A stretch of 64,000 nt of DNA from Candidatus Tokpelaia sp. (lineage in GTDB: Bacteria; Pseudomonadota; Alphaproteobacteria; Rhizobiales; Rhizobiaceae). Shown here in pieces: positions 55,366 to 64,000 of this stretch; the first letter of the stretch is position 1, and each line of letters opens with the position of its first letter. The notes beneath the pieces are model-generated. The model was not told the origin of the DNA and searched no databases. It saw only the letters and a program-made list of their open reading frames with translations. A program made the translations under genes and the position numbers. The stretch covers positions 1-64,000 of the forward strand of contig NZ_QLZD01000020.1 of assembly GCF_008636115.1 (NCBI RefSeq). Reading direction: 5' to 3'.

Positions 55366-56919
55366 ATGAGCCTGATGCGGAAATTTGCGACTGTGGCCGG
55401 CGGCACCATGATGAGCCGGCTTTTCGGCTTTGTGCGCGAAATGCTGATGGCTGCGGCGCTGGGCACCGGCGCGGCGGCCGATGCGTTTAATGCTGCTTTC
55501 CGCTTTCCCAATAGTTTTCGCCGTCTGTTTGCCGAAGGGGCGTTTAATTCTGCCTTTGTGCCGCTGTTTGCCAAAGAGCTGGAACAGGGGCATAATCAGG
55601 CGCGCCGTTTTGCCCAGGAAGTTTTTAGCGTTTTATTCACAATTTTGACTGTGCTCACTATTGCCATGGAGCTGTGCATGCCGCTGCTGGTGCGCGTGAT
55701 TATTGCCCCGGGTTTTACGCAGGATACGGCCAAATTCAGCCTCACTGTGCGGCTGGCGGTGATTATGTTTCCTTATCTTGGCTGTATGTCACTGGCGGCA
55801 ATGATGGCCGGCATGCTTAACGCCCTGCACCGCTATTTTGCCGCCGCTATTGCCCCGGTTTTTTTGAATATTATACTCATTGCCGTGCTGGTATGGGGCT
55901 GGCGCACCGGGCAGGATAGCCTGCATATTGCCCCGGCGCTTGCCTTTGGGGTGATGGCGGCAGGCTTTATCCAGCTGGCTATTGTCTGGCTGGCCGTGCG
56001 GCGCGCCGGGGTGAAAATCCGCTTTGCCCGGCCGCATTTGGGCAAAAATGTGCGCCGTCTGCTGTTTTTGGCTCTGCCGGCGGCGATAACCGGCGGCATT
56101 ACCCAGATTAACCTGCTTATCAATACCAATATTGCTTCCGGCGCTGCCGGCGCTGTTTCCTCTCTGGTTTATGCCGACCGGCTGTATCAGCTGCCTTTGG
56201 GGGTTATCGGCATTGCCGTGGCAACGGTGCTGCTGCCGGAGCTGGCGCGGGCCTTGCGCGCGGGGCGCGCGCTTGAGGCCAATCGGCTGCAAAGCCGTTC
56301 GGTTGAGTTCACTTTGCTTTTGTCACTGCCGGCGGCGGCGGCATTTCTGGTTATGGCCGGGCCGATTGTCAGCCTGCTGTTCCAGCATGGACGGTTTGAT
56401 GCGCAGGCAACTGCCGCTGTATCGGCCATTGTCGCGGTTTACGGGCTTGGCCTGCCGGCTTTTGTGTTGATTAAAGCCTTTATCCCCTCATTTTTTGCGC
56501 GGGAAGATACCAGAACGCCGATGATTTTTGCCGCTATTGCGGTGGTAGTGAATGTCACTCTGGCTTTGACCTTATTTCCGCTTTTATCGGCCAGGGGCAT
56601 TGCCATTGCCGAAATCACTGCCGGCTGGGTTAATGCGCTTCTGTTATTGGCTGCTCTATTGCAGCGCCGCCATTGGCAAATAGAGCGCCTTATGCTCAAA
56701 CGTCTGAGCCTGTTTTTGCTGGCGGCGGCGCTCATGGCGCTGGCCTTGCATTATGCCTGCAATCTGTTTGCCGCGGCTTTATCTACTGCGGCGCCTTATA
56801 TGCAGCGCGCCGGGGTGCTGGCAGCCTTATGCGCCGGGGCGGCGCTGTTTTATTTTGTGCTGGTGTTTTTGGGTGACAAAAAAGGTCTGGCGCTTGTCAA
56901 AAAAATGCTGAAACGCTAA
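55366..56919 (+). CDS. murJ: Lipid II flippase MurJ
   Basis: 517 residues with about 14 membrane helices. N-terminus MSLMRKFATVAGGTMMSRLFGFVREMLMA and conserved Arg residues (RFPNSFRRLFAEGAFNSAFVP) fit MurJ/MviN. It flips lipid II for peptidoglycan synthesis. Start is the third of three near-identical 5' ends and the only one in frame with the body. Next gene trpS is 80 bases downstream, a usual rhizobial order. Confidence 0.95.
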   Translation: MSLMRKFATVAGGTMMSRLFGFVREMLMAAALGTGAAADAFNAAFRFPNSFRRLFAEGAFNSAFVPLFAKELEQGHNQARRFAQEVFSVLFTILTVLTIAMELCMPLLVRVIIAPGFTQDTAKFSLTVRLAVIMFPYLGCMSLAAMMAGMLNALHRYFAAAIAPVFLNIILIAVLVWGWRTGQDSLHIAPALAFGVMAAGFIQLAIVWLAVRRAGVKIRFARPHLGKNVRRLLFLALPAAITGGITQINLLINTNIASGAAGAVSSLVYADRLYQLPLGVIGIAVATVLLPELARALRAGRALEANRLQSRSVEFTLLLSLPAAAAFLVMAGPIVSLLFQHGRFDAQATAAVSAIVAVYGLGLPAFVLIKAFIPSFFAREDTRTPMIFAAIAVVVNVTLALTLFPLLSARGIAIAEITAGWVNALLLLAALLQRRHWQIERLMLKRLSLFLLAAALMALALHYACNLFAAALSTAAPYMQRAGVLAALCAGAALFYFVLVFLGDKKGLALVKKMLKR

Positions 56920-56999
56920 AACCGGAGCGGCGGAATTTTGATTAAAGCGGCTGTGAGACGGATATGGAGCCGCCGCAGCGACAGGCAAAAGAGAGAATT

Positions 57000-58082
57000 A
57001 TGAGCGATTTTGGGCAGTTGGTATTTTCCGGCGTGCAGCCGACAGGCAATTTGCATCTGGGCAATTATCTCGGCGCTATTAAAAACTGGGCGGCGTTGCA
57101 ACAGCATTATAATTGCCTGTTTTGCGTGGTGGATATGCACGCTTTGACGACCAGCCCCGAGCCAAAGGATTTACTGCGGCAGACGCGTGAAGTAGCGGCT
57201 GCTTTTCTGGCGGCGGGCATTGATGCGGAAAAGCATATTGTTTTTAACCAGTCGCAAGTCCGGCAGCATGCCGAGCTGGCCTGGGTGTTTAATTGTATTG
57301 CCCGTATGGGCTGGCTTGCCCGCATGACGCAATTTAAGGATAAAACCGGTAAAAATAGCGAAAAAGCCTCTGTCGGCCTGTTTGCTTATCCCTGCCTGAT
57401 GGCGGCAGATATTCTGCTTTACCGCGCCGCTTATGTGCCGGTGGGAGAAGATCAGAAGCAGCATTTGGAGCTGACGCGTGATATTGCCGCCAAATTTAAC
57501 GCGGATTATGCGGCCCGCATTGCCGAATTGGGTGCGGCCATTGCCCGGCCGGCCGGCGGCGCTGAGGCGGGCACCAAAGTGTGTGACGGCTTTTTCCCGC
57601 TGCCGGAGCCGCTAATGCCGCCGGCGGCGCAGCGCATTATGTCACTGCGGGACGGCACCAAAAAAATGTCAAAATCCGACTCTTCCGATATGAGCCGCAT
57701 TAACCTGACCGATAATGCCGATGATATTGCAATGAAAATCCGCAAGGCAAAAACAGATAGCGCGCCGCTGCCGGCACTGGTGGAAGAATTACGCGCCCGG
57801 CCTGAGGCCGATAATCTTGTCGGCATTTATGCCGCTTTGACCGATAAAGATAAAGCAAGCACCCTGGCACAATTTGCCGGGCGGGATTTTTCTGCTTTCA
57901 AGCCGCATTTGACTGAGGCTCTGGTGACGAAACTGGTGCCGATAGGAGAAGAATTGCGGCGTCTGCTCAAGGCACCGGATTATATTGATGCCGTTTTGGC
58001 CAAAGGCAGCGCCCGCGCTTTGCCCAAAGCTGAAGCAACAATGAAACAAGTGCGCAATATTGTCGGCTTTTTGCCAGGCTAA
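57000..58082 (+). CDS. trpS: Tryptophanyl-tRNA synthetase
   Basis: 360 residues from ATG 57000 (AGAGAG upstream; ATG 56964 would add 12). Class I signatures: [16 protein letters not shown] (HIGH-type) near 10-25 and [10 protein letters not shown] (KMSKS) near 220. It charges tRNA-Trp. It carries the longer insertion near 185-200 ([16 protein letters not shown]) seen in alphaproteobacterial enzymes. Confidence 0.96.
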   Translation: MSDFGQLVFSGVQPTGNLHLGNYLGAIKNWAALQQHYNCLFCVVDMHALTTSPEPKDLLRQTREVAAAFLAAGIDAEKHIVFNQSQVRQHAELAWVFNCIARMGWLARMTQFKDKTGKNSEKASVGLFAYPCLMAADILLYRAAYVPVGEDQKQHLELTRDIAAKFNADYAARIAELGAAIARPAGGAEAGTKVCDGFFPLPEPLMPPAAQRIMSLRDGTKKMSKSDSSDMSRINLTDNADDIAMKIRKAKTDSAPLPALVEELRARPEADNLVGIYAALTDKDKASTLAQFAGRDFSAFKPHLTEALVTKLVPIGEELRRLLKAPDYIDAVLAKGSARALPKAEATMKQVRNIVGFLPG

Positions 58083-58186
58083 TGCGTAAAAATGTCGTCT
58101 GCCGTCTCACTATAAGGCCATAAAACGGCCTGCCATAAAAGCAGGCCATGCCGAGAGTAAACGCCGTTCAGAAAAAGGGAAAAGCA

Positions 58187-58681
58187 ATGCTATTGTCAGA
58201 GCGTTCCAGCCGTAAACAGGGGCATAGCCGTAAAATCCTGGCTGTTGTGGATAGCTCGCCCGAATGTGAGCGCGCCGTGGCCTATGCCGCGGCACAGGCC
58301 GAAAGCACACATGGCGGCCTGGTGCTGCTTTATGTTATTGATGATAGTGATTTTCGGCAAATGTTTGGGGTAGAGCATGTTATGCGGGCTGAGGCAGCAG
58401 ATCATGCCAGAGCGGCTATGGCCGCTGCCGCTGCGATTGTAAAAAGCCGATATGCTATAAAGCCGGAAGAAATTATCCGCGAAGGGGAGGCGATAAAAGA
58501 AATCACCGCTCTGGTGGAAAAAGACAGCGATATTGCTTTGCTGGTTTTGGCCGCCGGCACTTATCATGACGGGCCGGGGCCTTTGATTCAGGCTCTGGTC
58601 GGGCGGCATAAGGCCTTTGCTTTGCCGGTGACCGTTATTCCTGCTAATTTGAGTGACGCCACCATTGATGAAATTGCCTAG
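58187..58681 (+). CDS. Universal stress protein family (UspA)
   Basis: 164 residues from ATG 58187, preceded by AGGGAAAAGCA. Usp fold with ILAVVDSSPECERAVAYAA at 17-35 and a C-terminal G-x2-G-x9-G type nucleotide motif in part (LVLAAGTYHDGPGPLIQALVGRH). It is likely ATP-binding. Position after trpS is conserved in rhizobia. Confidence 0.9.
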   Translation: MLLSERSSRKQGHSRKILAVVDSSPECERAVAYAAAQAESTHGGLVLLYVIDDSDFRQMFGVEHVMRAEAADHARAAMAAAAAIVKSRYAIKPEEIIREGEAIKEITALVEKDSDIALLVLAAGTYHDGPGPLIQALVGRHKAFALPVTVIPANLSDATIDEIA

Positions 58682-58909
58682 AGCAAGCGGGTGATATATT
58701 GCTATAAGCATTTTATTGTGAAAAATTTGTGTTTTGCTGCAAAACAACTTATATAGAGCGGCGGGTGTGGTTCATCTGTGAGAAAAAGCCGGGAAAGGCG
58801 GGAGCGTTTTGCCCGTGCGCCTTTTGAGCGGGTGAGGCTGTTGCTGGTAGGGCCGGGAAGGCCGCCGCCGGCTATGAACCGCCATTGTCCAATATAGAGT
58901 CTGTATCTT

Positions 58910-59086
58910 ATGAGCAAATATGGCGCAGTGATTGCGGTGTTCTTTTTAAGTGCGGCCGGTTCGGCTAGCGGACAAACAACAAATTATTTTGGCGGCGATG
59001 GCAGCTATCAAGGCTCGGCGCGGCAAAGCGGCGGGACGACAAGCTATTTTGGCGGTGATGGCAGCTATCAAGGTTACCGCAAGTGA
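58910..59086 (+). CDS. Small secreted protein with duplicated YFGGDGSYQG repeat
   Basis: 58 residues. A signal peptide (MSKYGAVIAVFFLSAAGSAS) is followed by TTNYFGGDGSYQGSARQSGG and a second TTSYFGGDGSYQGYRK. The two 12-residue repeats are encoded by nearly identical DNA. Related Gly/Tyr repeats occur in small secreted hypotheticals of Gram-negative bacteria. It ends 12 bases before the Nfu gene. Confidence 0.65.
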   Translation: MSKYGAVIAVFFLSAAGSASGQTTNYFGGDGSYQGSARQSGGTTSYFGGDGSYQGYRK

Positions 59087-59098
59087 TAAAGGGCAATT

Positions 59099-59680
59099 AT
59101 GTTTATTCAGATTGAAGCGACACCTAACCCGGCCAGTTTGAAATTTTTGCCCGGGCGGATTGTGCTGGAGGGCGAAGCTGTAGAGTTTCGCACGCAAGAA
59201 GAAGCGGCGGCCGGCTCACCGCTGGCGGCAAAGCTGTTTGCCGTGCCGGGTGTTTGTGCTGTTTTTTTCGGTTATGATTTTATTGCCGTCAGTAAGGCGG
59301 ACAGCGCGGCTTGGGAGCATTTAAAGCCGGCTATTCTGGGCCTTATTATGGATTATATGCTGTCAAATGCGCCGCTTATGAGCGCAGCAGCGGCCAGAGC
59401 CGGCGGTGCTGCCGCCGCAGGCAAAGAATTTTATGCTGTGGAAGATGAGCCGCTGGTCGCGACAATCAAGGATTTGCTTGAAGAACGCGTGCGCCCGGCT
59501 GTTGCTCAGGACGGCGGTGATATTAGTTTTTGCGGGTTTGAAAACGGCATTGTCTATTTGCATATGCGCGGCGCTTGTGCCGGCTGCCCATCTTCTACGG
59601 CCACTTTAAAACAGGGTATTGAAAATTTGCTGCGCCATTTTGTGCCGGAAGTGAAAGGCGTGGAGGCCATGCCGCAATAA
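59099..59680 (+). CDS. NifU-like iron-sulfur carrier (Nfu)
   Basis: 193 residues. N-terminal Nfu_N domain (MFIQIEATPNPASLKFLPGR) and C-terminal NifU domain with RGACAGCPSSTATLKQGIE, whose CxxC ligates a 4Fe-4S cluster. It delivers clusters to target enzymes. The two-domain form is typical of Alphaproteobacteria and mitochondria. Confidence 0.94.
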   Translation: MFIQIEATPNPASLKFLPGRIVLEGEAVEFRTQEEAAAGSPLAAKLFAVPGVCAVFFGYDFIAVSKADSAAWEHLKPAILGLIMDYMLSNAPLMSAAAARAGGAAAAGKEFYAVEDEPLVATIKDLLEERVRPAVAQDGGDISFCGFENGIVYLHMRGACAGCPSSTATLKQGIENLLRHFVPEVKGVEAMPQ

Positions 59681-59682
59681 AT

Positions 59683-59856
59683 CTATACCAGCGCCATAAT
59701 TTGCCCGTTTAAAATATAAAAGGCAGTGCCGACAGCAATCAGCAGAGTGATAAAAATAAGGCTGTTTTCCAGGGCTTCGGCTATAAGAGGGGTTTTCTGC
59801 TGCCGAAAAACCATAGTGACAAGGTTTGGCTGTTTTTTACTGCTGCGCTGTTTCAT
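59683..59856 (-). CDS. Small single-pass membrane protein
   Basis: 57 residues, ending in a hydrophobic segment (ALENSLIFITLLIAVGTAFY, then ILNGQIMALV) after a basic N-terminus (MKQRSSKKQPNLVTM). Stop is 3 bases from the convergent Nfu stop. The ribosome site is weak. Size and topology recall small envelope proteins, but no family is recognised. Confidence 0.45.
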   Translation of the reverse strand: MKQRSSKKQPNLVTMVFRQQKTPLIAEALENSLIFITLLIAVGTAFYILNGQIMALV

Positions 59857-60363
59857 AAAAGCAAAACTTTCTCTGCCGCTTTGCCTTTTATAAAGCGTAA
59901 AACCTGCCTTTTATTTAAAAAATCCGGTAAAATTTCTGTAAAAAAGTAAAATTTTCGGGAGAATCGGCTTCGCTTTGCCCATGCCGTATTGCTTTGAGGA
60001 GCATAATATTGCAGGGCAGATACGGCAGGCAGCGCTGCCGGTAATCGCAACAAACAGCATTGCCAACATTATTGCAGACAATAATGTTTATGAGGCCGCC
60101 GCAATGCGCGATATGACTGCCGGCAAGAATATTGCCATTGCAGATAGCGCCGCTTGTAAGGCAGTTGCAATTATCTGGCGGTAAAGCCGCCATTGCTTAA
60201 ATGCGAGACTCTACGGCCGGTTTAAGGCAGGAATTTGCCGGCACAGGCGGAGACACGCCGCATAGGCCACTACCGAATATTGCCTGTAAAGGCAAATCTA
60301 TAAAATAGCAGAAATATAAAAGCGCCTACCGGCGACCGGACTGAAGTGACAAAAACAGAGAGG
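59857..60363. other. Intergenic stretch, nothing recognised
   Basis: 507 bases with open frames on both strands (up to 92 codons) that lack recognisable motifs or start sites. Confidence 0.4.
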
Positions 60364-60462
60364 CTATTGCCCCAGGCCTGTGAGGACAATGGCGGCAACA
60401 GCGGCGTTGAGCGACACAATGACGAAGCAATAAGCAAGGGCAGTTTTGACAATATCATACAT
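60364..60462 (-). CDS. 32-residue membrane peptide
   Basis: MYDIVKTALAYCFVIVSLNA followed by AVAAIVLTGLGQ, one membrane helix over most of its length. GGAGAG stands five bases upstream of ATG 60462. Such peptides can be parts of membrane complexes or small-protein regulators. It diverges from the phenolic acid decarboxylase gene, with a palindrome between them. Confidence 0.5.
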   Translation of the reverse strand: MYDIVKTALAYCFVIVSLNAAVAAIVLTGLGQ

Positions 60463-60512
60463 AGCTTCTCTCCTGTCTGATAACTATTCTCACGAAAATT
60501 TACAATCGGTAA

Positions 60513-60529
60513 TATAACAGCCTGTTATA
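60513..60529. promoter_or_regulatory. Operator-like palindrome
   Basis: TATAACAGCCTGTTATA, a perfect 7-bp inverted repeat with three-base centre, 51 bases upstream of the minus-strand membrane peptide and 250 upstream of the decarboxylase. It could serve either promoter. The rest of 60463-60779 is AT-rich with no gene. Confidence 0.4.
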
Positions 60530-60779
60530 ATTCGTGCAAGACAAAATTTCACTAAAATAGAGATTTTTATTTGCCTTTATTTAGCCTTATTTTCTTTTAC
60601 TTGGCACTTATAAGGTTTAAGGCTTTTTTAAGCTTTTTATTCCCACATGGGGATAAAACAGGCAAAAATCATTCTGCTCTTGTTATAATGGTTTATTTTG
60701 ATACAAATCGGCAATTTTTATGAAATTATTGCCGATAATGAGGTTGGAGCAGGCAAAGGGGCGCTATAAGGAGCGATTT

Positions 60780-61298
60780 ATGGACAAGCATAAAGAGAGC
60801 GGGCATGTTCAGAATTCGGCAGGGCTTGTCGGCAGGCATTTTTTCCACATTTACGCTAATGGCTGGCAATATGAGGCCTATATTAAAAACCGCAATATTA
60901 TTGATTATCGTGTTCACAGCGGCATAGCCGCTGGGCGCTTTGTGCGTAATCAGCCGGTTTATCTGGCTTTGCTGGCAGAAAATATGTTTCATCTAAGCTG
61001 GGTGGAACCGACAGGAACCATGGTTTGCCAGTTTATCAATTTAGACGTGCGTAAAATCCATAGTTTTGCCTGCTTTCCCCGCTGGGTTAAAGAGCAGCCG
61101 CAAAAGACAATCTGCTTTCAAAATGACCATTTGGATCTCATGCAATCTTATCGTGAGGCAGGGCCGACTTACCCGCATTTTATCCTTAATGAATGGGCAA
61201 ATATCGTCTTTGTAGAAGATTGCGGCCTTGATGATGAAACAATTATTGACTGCCCGCCCGCGGCACTGCCGCCGGCCTATGCTGATAGAAGGAATTAG
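60780..61298 (+). CDS. Phenolic acid decarboxylase
   Basis: 172 residues from ATG 60780, six bases after AAGGAG. It matches the bacterial phenolic acid decarboxylases along its length: GLVGRHFFHIYANGWQYEAY, DYRVHSGIAAGRFV, LSWVEPTGT, FPRWV and QNDHLDLMQSYRE. Compared from memory with the B. subtilis enzyme, Arg41 and Glu64 equivalents are present (R53, E76), but of the Tyr11/Tyr13 pair only the second remains (Y25); the first is His23. It would decarboxylate ferulic or coumaric acid to vinyl phenols if active. Confidence 0.85.
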   Translation: MDKHKESGHVQNSAGLVGRHFFHIYANGWQYEAYIKNRNIIDYRVHSGIAAGRFVRNQPVYLALLAENMFHLSWVEPTGTMVCQFINLDVRKIHSFACFPRWVKEQPQKTICFQNDHLDLMQSYREAGPTYPHFILNEWANIVFVEDCGLDDETIIDCPPAALPPAYADRRN

Positions 61299-61446
61299 AG
61301 ATGTAGAAACAGGGGGGGGGCACACAGCAATATATTTCGCCTTACAGGGCAAGGTGTTTGGCGCCGGAGGCGAGTTTGGCTATTGAGCCGGAAGAGCTAT
61401 AATGCTTTATTATGAGGCATATTGGCCATTGTCAAAGGGTAAGTTT

Positions 61447-62409
61447 ATGGCTGAGGGTGAAGAGGAATATACTGACAGCGTGCAGGATTATTTGCAAAAA
61501 CTTGCGGGGTTGCGCCCTGAGCTTGAGAAGGGACTTAAAGAATATTACCCAACAGCCGGGAAGGAAGATAAATTTTTCTTTTATCGCGGGGAAAATGATT
61601 CGGGCTACACGCCGGCGCCGGCTTTGTTCCGAAAAAATGGGGAGAGTAATGATTTATACGATGAAGAGGCGGAAAAGAAGCTGCTGGAAAGCCTTGCCGC
61701 CGCCTATCATGATGAATTCCGCCAGGATAAAACGGCGTTTGAGCGCATTTTGCGGGCGCAGCATTATGGCCTGCCGACACGGCTGCTCGATGTAACGCAA
61801 AACCCGCTGGTTGCGCTGTATTTTGCCTGTGGCGGCAATGAAGGCCAGGAAGGCAGAGTGCATGTTTTTTGTGCCCTGGACAGCAAAATCCTGAATGCGG
61901 AAAGCGACAGGCTGCGGCTTATTTGTAATCTGGCTTATCTCAACGCTGACGATAAAAAATGGCTTGATGAACACAGTAAAGATGACACGGCTTTTAACGC
62001 TTTGCAGCAGGATTTCGAACAGCGTAACCCCGGTAAGGGGGCTTTTGCCTATAACCGGCTTATTTATGCTATCCGGCGGGAAAGCCCGGGTTTTGCGCCG
62101 AAAATCAAGCGGCATCATTTAAGGCGGGCTTTTTTTGTCCGGCCGCTTTATTCCAACCCGCGTATTCGCGCGCAGGCCGGCGGTTTTCTGGTTTCGGCTT
62201 TTGCCCGGGAATATACAAAAATTTTGGAAAATGAAGGGGATAAAGGAAAGGGAGCAGACAAAATAAGCTATGACAGCTTTCTCATTGAAGCGGGCGATAA
62301 GCAAAAAATTCTGCAAGAGCTGGACGCTTTGCAGATTAACGAAATGACGCTCTTCCCTGAAATAGAGCACGCCGCCAATTATCTGAAAAATGCCTATCAA
62401 CAAATGTAA
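61447..62409 (+). CDS. FRG-domain protein
   Basis: 320 residues from ATG 61447. The FRG core is clear: FFFYRGENDSGYTPAPALFR near 38-57 and ILRAQHYGLPTRLLDVTQNPLVALYFAC near 102-129. FRG proteins are often found with toxin or phage-defence genes; the domain is thought to be nucleotide related. No partner gene is evident here. A G run of eight or nine (61311-61319) lies upstream and could vary by slippage. Confidence 0.85.
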   Translation: MAEGEEEYTDSVQDYLQKLAGLRPELEKGLKEYYPTAGKEDKFFFYRGENDSGYTPAPALFRKNGESNDLYDEEAEKKLLESLAAAYHDEFRQDKTAFERILRAQHYGLPTRLLDVTQNPLVALYFACGGNEGQEGRVHVFCALDSKILNAESDRLRLICNLAYLNADDKKWLDEHSKDDTAFNALQQDFEQRNPGKGAFAYNRLIYAIRRESPGFAPKIKRHHLRRAFFVRPLYSNPRIRAQAGGFLVSAFAREYTKILENEGDKGKGADKISYDSFLIEAGDKQKILQELDALQINEMTLFPEIEHAANYLKNAYQQM

Positions 62410-62508
62410 CACAGCGCAGAGCGCTAGCTAACACCCTTATTTCGTGCTGTGTCAAGGCTTCCGCCCCTTTGCCCAATAGCACTATAAGGCAGGGGCACAG
62501 CCTGTTTG

Positions 62509-63759
62509 TTAAAATTTCAATTTTTCTATTTTTTCGCCTTCTTTCAGCCAGGTGGGCAGGCCCATTTTATCATTGAGCGCCAGAAACGGGCGGGGGGGCA
62601 ATTCTTCAATATTGGCCATGGTTTTAATATCCCAATCGCCCTGGGCTATCAATATTGCCGCTGCTGCTGCCGGCACTCCGGCCGTATAAGATATGCCTTG
62701 CGCCCCGGTTTCAGTATAAGCGGCCTCATGATCGGCAATATTATAGAGAAAAATCTCCCGCGGCCGGCCGTTTTTGCCGATGCCTTTAATCCAGTCGCCA
62801 ATGCAGGTTTTGCCCGTATATTCCGGCGCCAGCGCCGCCGGGTCGGGCAGCACGGCTTTTACCACTTTCAGCGGCACTATTTCTTGTCCTTCAGCGGTTT
62901 TAACCGGTTGTTCTGATAACAGGCCGAGCTTTTTCAACACAGTGAAGACGGTGATATAGCGCGCGCCAAAACTCATCCAGAAGCGAATATCAGGATTGCC
63001 ATGCGCCGCCATAGTGCGGGAAAGGGAATGAATTTCATCATGGCCGGTCATATAAGTGGCATATTTGCCGACAACCGGCAAATCCCATTCCTTTTTCACC
63101 TCAAACATTTGATTGCTGGCCCAGGCGCCTTTTTGCCAGGAATAAACCTGCCCGGTAAATTCACGAAAATTGATTTCCGGGTCAAAATTCGTGGCAAACC
63201 AGCGTTTATGATTGCCGGCATTGATATCGATAATATCAATACTGTTCATTTTGGCAAAATAATCATCACGCGCCAGCGCCGCATAGGCATTGACGATGCC
63301 CGGGTCAAAACCGGCGCCTAAAACGGCGGTGATACCGGCGCGCGCGCATTCCTGCCGGCGGCGCCATTCATAATTGCCATACCAGGGCGGGGTTTCGCAG
63401 ATTTTCAGCGGATCTTCGTGAATAGCCGTGTCAATATAGGCTGCTTTGGCATTGATACAGGCGCTCAGCACGCTCATATTCAAAAAGGAAGAGCCGACAT
63501 TGATGACAATTTGCGCCCCTGTTTTTTCAATCAAGGCTGTTGTTGCCGCCACATTCATGGCGTCGAGCGCATAGGCGGTGAACTCTCCCGCTGTTTTCAT
63601 GGAATTTCTGGCGCGTACCGAGGCTATAATTGCCTCACATTTAGCCATGGTTCTGGAGGCGATATGAAGACTGCCGAGAATATCATTATTCTGCGCACAT
63701 TTATGAGCGACAACCTGTGCTACCCCCCCCGCACCGATAATCAGAACATTTTTTTTCAT
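62509..63759 (-). CDS. Carboxynorspermidine synthase (saccharopine dehydrogenase-like)
   Basis: 416 residues. N-terminal Rossmann GAGGVAQVVAHKC near 9-21, then INVGSSFLNMSVLSACI and GAGFDPGIVNAYAAL. C-terminal YNIADHEAAYTETGAQGISYTAGVP is typical of carboxynorspermidine dehydrogenases rather than lysine-pathway enzymes. It condenses aspartate semialdehyde with a diamine in the alternative spermidine pathway. The downstream-acting decarboxylase gene lies upstream on the same strand. Confidence 0.9.
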   Translation of the reverse strand: MKKNVLIIGAGGVAQVVAHKCAQNNDILGSLHIASRTMAKCEAIIASVRARNSMKTAGEFTAYALDAMNVAATTALIEKTGAQIVINVGSSFLNMSVLSACINAKAAYIDTAIHEDPLKICETPPWYGNYEWRRRQECARAGITAVLGAGFDPGIVNAYAALARDDYFAKMNSIDIIDINAGNHKRWFATNFDPEINFREFTGQVYSWQKGAWASNQMFEVKKEWDLPVVGKYATYMTGHDEIHSLSRTMAAHGNPDIRFWMSFGARYITVFTVLKKLGLLSEQPVKTAEGQEIVPLKVVKAVLPDPAALAPEYTGKTCIGDWIKGIGKNGRPREIFLYNIADHEAAYTETGAQGISYTAGVPAAAAAILIAQGDWDIKTMANIEELPPRPFLALNDKMGLPTWLKEGEKIEKLKF

Positions 63760-63899
63760 TCCCGGTCTGTCTCCTGTATTTTATTTTGTCAATGTGCCAC
63801 CATAAGTTGGTTTATATAAAGCGGCCGCGCCGCGCGCTGCTTAATCTAGGGTGTTTTGCCCTTTTCTGCAACTCTGCTGCGGCCTTGGCCTGCCGGTAT

Positions 63900-64000
63900 T
63901 TATGACAGGCTGTTGCGGTAATCTTCATAAGTGAAGCGACGTATCAGCCTTATGCTGCCGTCAAGCTCCCTGACCGCTATTGCCGGCATGGCCACGCCGT
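63900..64000 (-). CDS. nspC: Carboxynorspermidine decarboxylase, C-terminal end (partial)
   Basis: The minus strand from the window edge reads VAMPAIAVRELDGSIRLIRR followed by FTYEDYRNSLS and stop at 63900-63902. This corresponds to the end of NspC, the PLP decarboxylase that converts carboxy(nor)spermidine to (nor)spermidine, and agrees with the adjacent synthase gene. About 33 codons are visible. Confidence 0.75.
   Translation of the reverse strand, partial: GVAMPAIAVRELDGSIRLIRRFTYEDYRNSLS

Noticed and set aside
59915-60193. 92-codon minus-strand and 69-codon plus-strand frames in the 59.9-60.2 kb gap
   Set aside because: They overlap each other, lack ribosome sites and show no recognisable sequence.

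Overview
The window is from an alphaproteobacterium of the order Hyphomicrobiales (Rhizobiales), probably near the Bartonellaceae and host-associated. The evidence is the rpsA-cmk-(TIGR02300 gene)-tRNA-Ala neighbourhood, a TIGR01459 HAD hydrolase, the carboxynorspermidine gene pair, a CobW/WD40 pair, and GC close to one half. This placement rests on gene content only.

Bases 1 to about 28.7 kb are the late half of a temperate phage transcribed left to right. It is mosaic. A Mu-like head module (gp25 to gp29-like genes, a MuF head protein, I-type protease, capsid, DUF1320, DUF1834) is joined to a P2-like contractile tail (V, W, J, I, large DUF4815 protein, fibre and fibre assembly, then sheath FI, tube FII, E and E-E' by -1 frameshift, tape measure, U, X, D). 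The left end with transposase, repressor and lysis genes lies outside the window. Three late operons (starting at 6444, 11564 and 20119) are preceded by the same dyad element, each with its own hairpin at or beside the ribosome binding site. The MuF protein carries a C-terminal nuclease-like domain. Two reverse-strand cargo genes (DUF6270-like and a secreted four-Cys protein) sit between fibre and sheath. An exact 54-bp repeat encoding a 20-residue micro-ORF lies at two gene junctions. A truncated dam gene and small regulators mark the right side.

From 29.4 kb onward the sequence is mostly chromosomal core: rpsA, cmk, a TIGR02300 gene, tRNA-Ala(GGC), HAD, SDR, dut, a Na+/H+ antiporter, tRNA-Leu(CAA), a YqaA-type membrane protein, dsbB and obgE. 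Small AT-rich islands interrupt it. One is a two-gene unit that I read as a Kiwa (KwaA/KwaB) anti-phage system at 35.6-37.0 kb. Another is a lone ParA ATPase flanked by the obgE 3' end and a second, diverged obgE 3' end, which looks like an integration scar.

From 44.8 to 64 kb there are a recently homogenised tandem pair of small secreted coiled-coil proteins, two small membrane proteins, a WD40/CobW pair, a creatininase-family protein, a degenerate non-coding stretch, groS-groL, ribF, a HAD hydrolase, a tandem array of murJ 5' fragments followed by intact murJ, trpS, a universal stress protein, an Nfu-type iron-sulfur carrier, several very small membrane or secreted ORFs, a phenolic acid decarboxylase, an FRG-domain protein, carboxynorspermidine synthase and the 3' end of nspC. 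No rRNA, CRISPR array or complete insertion sequence was seen.
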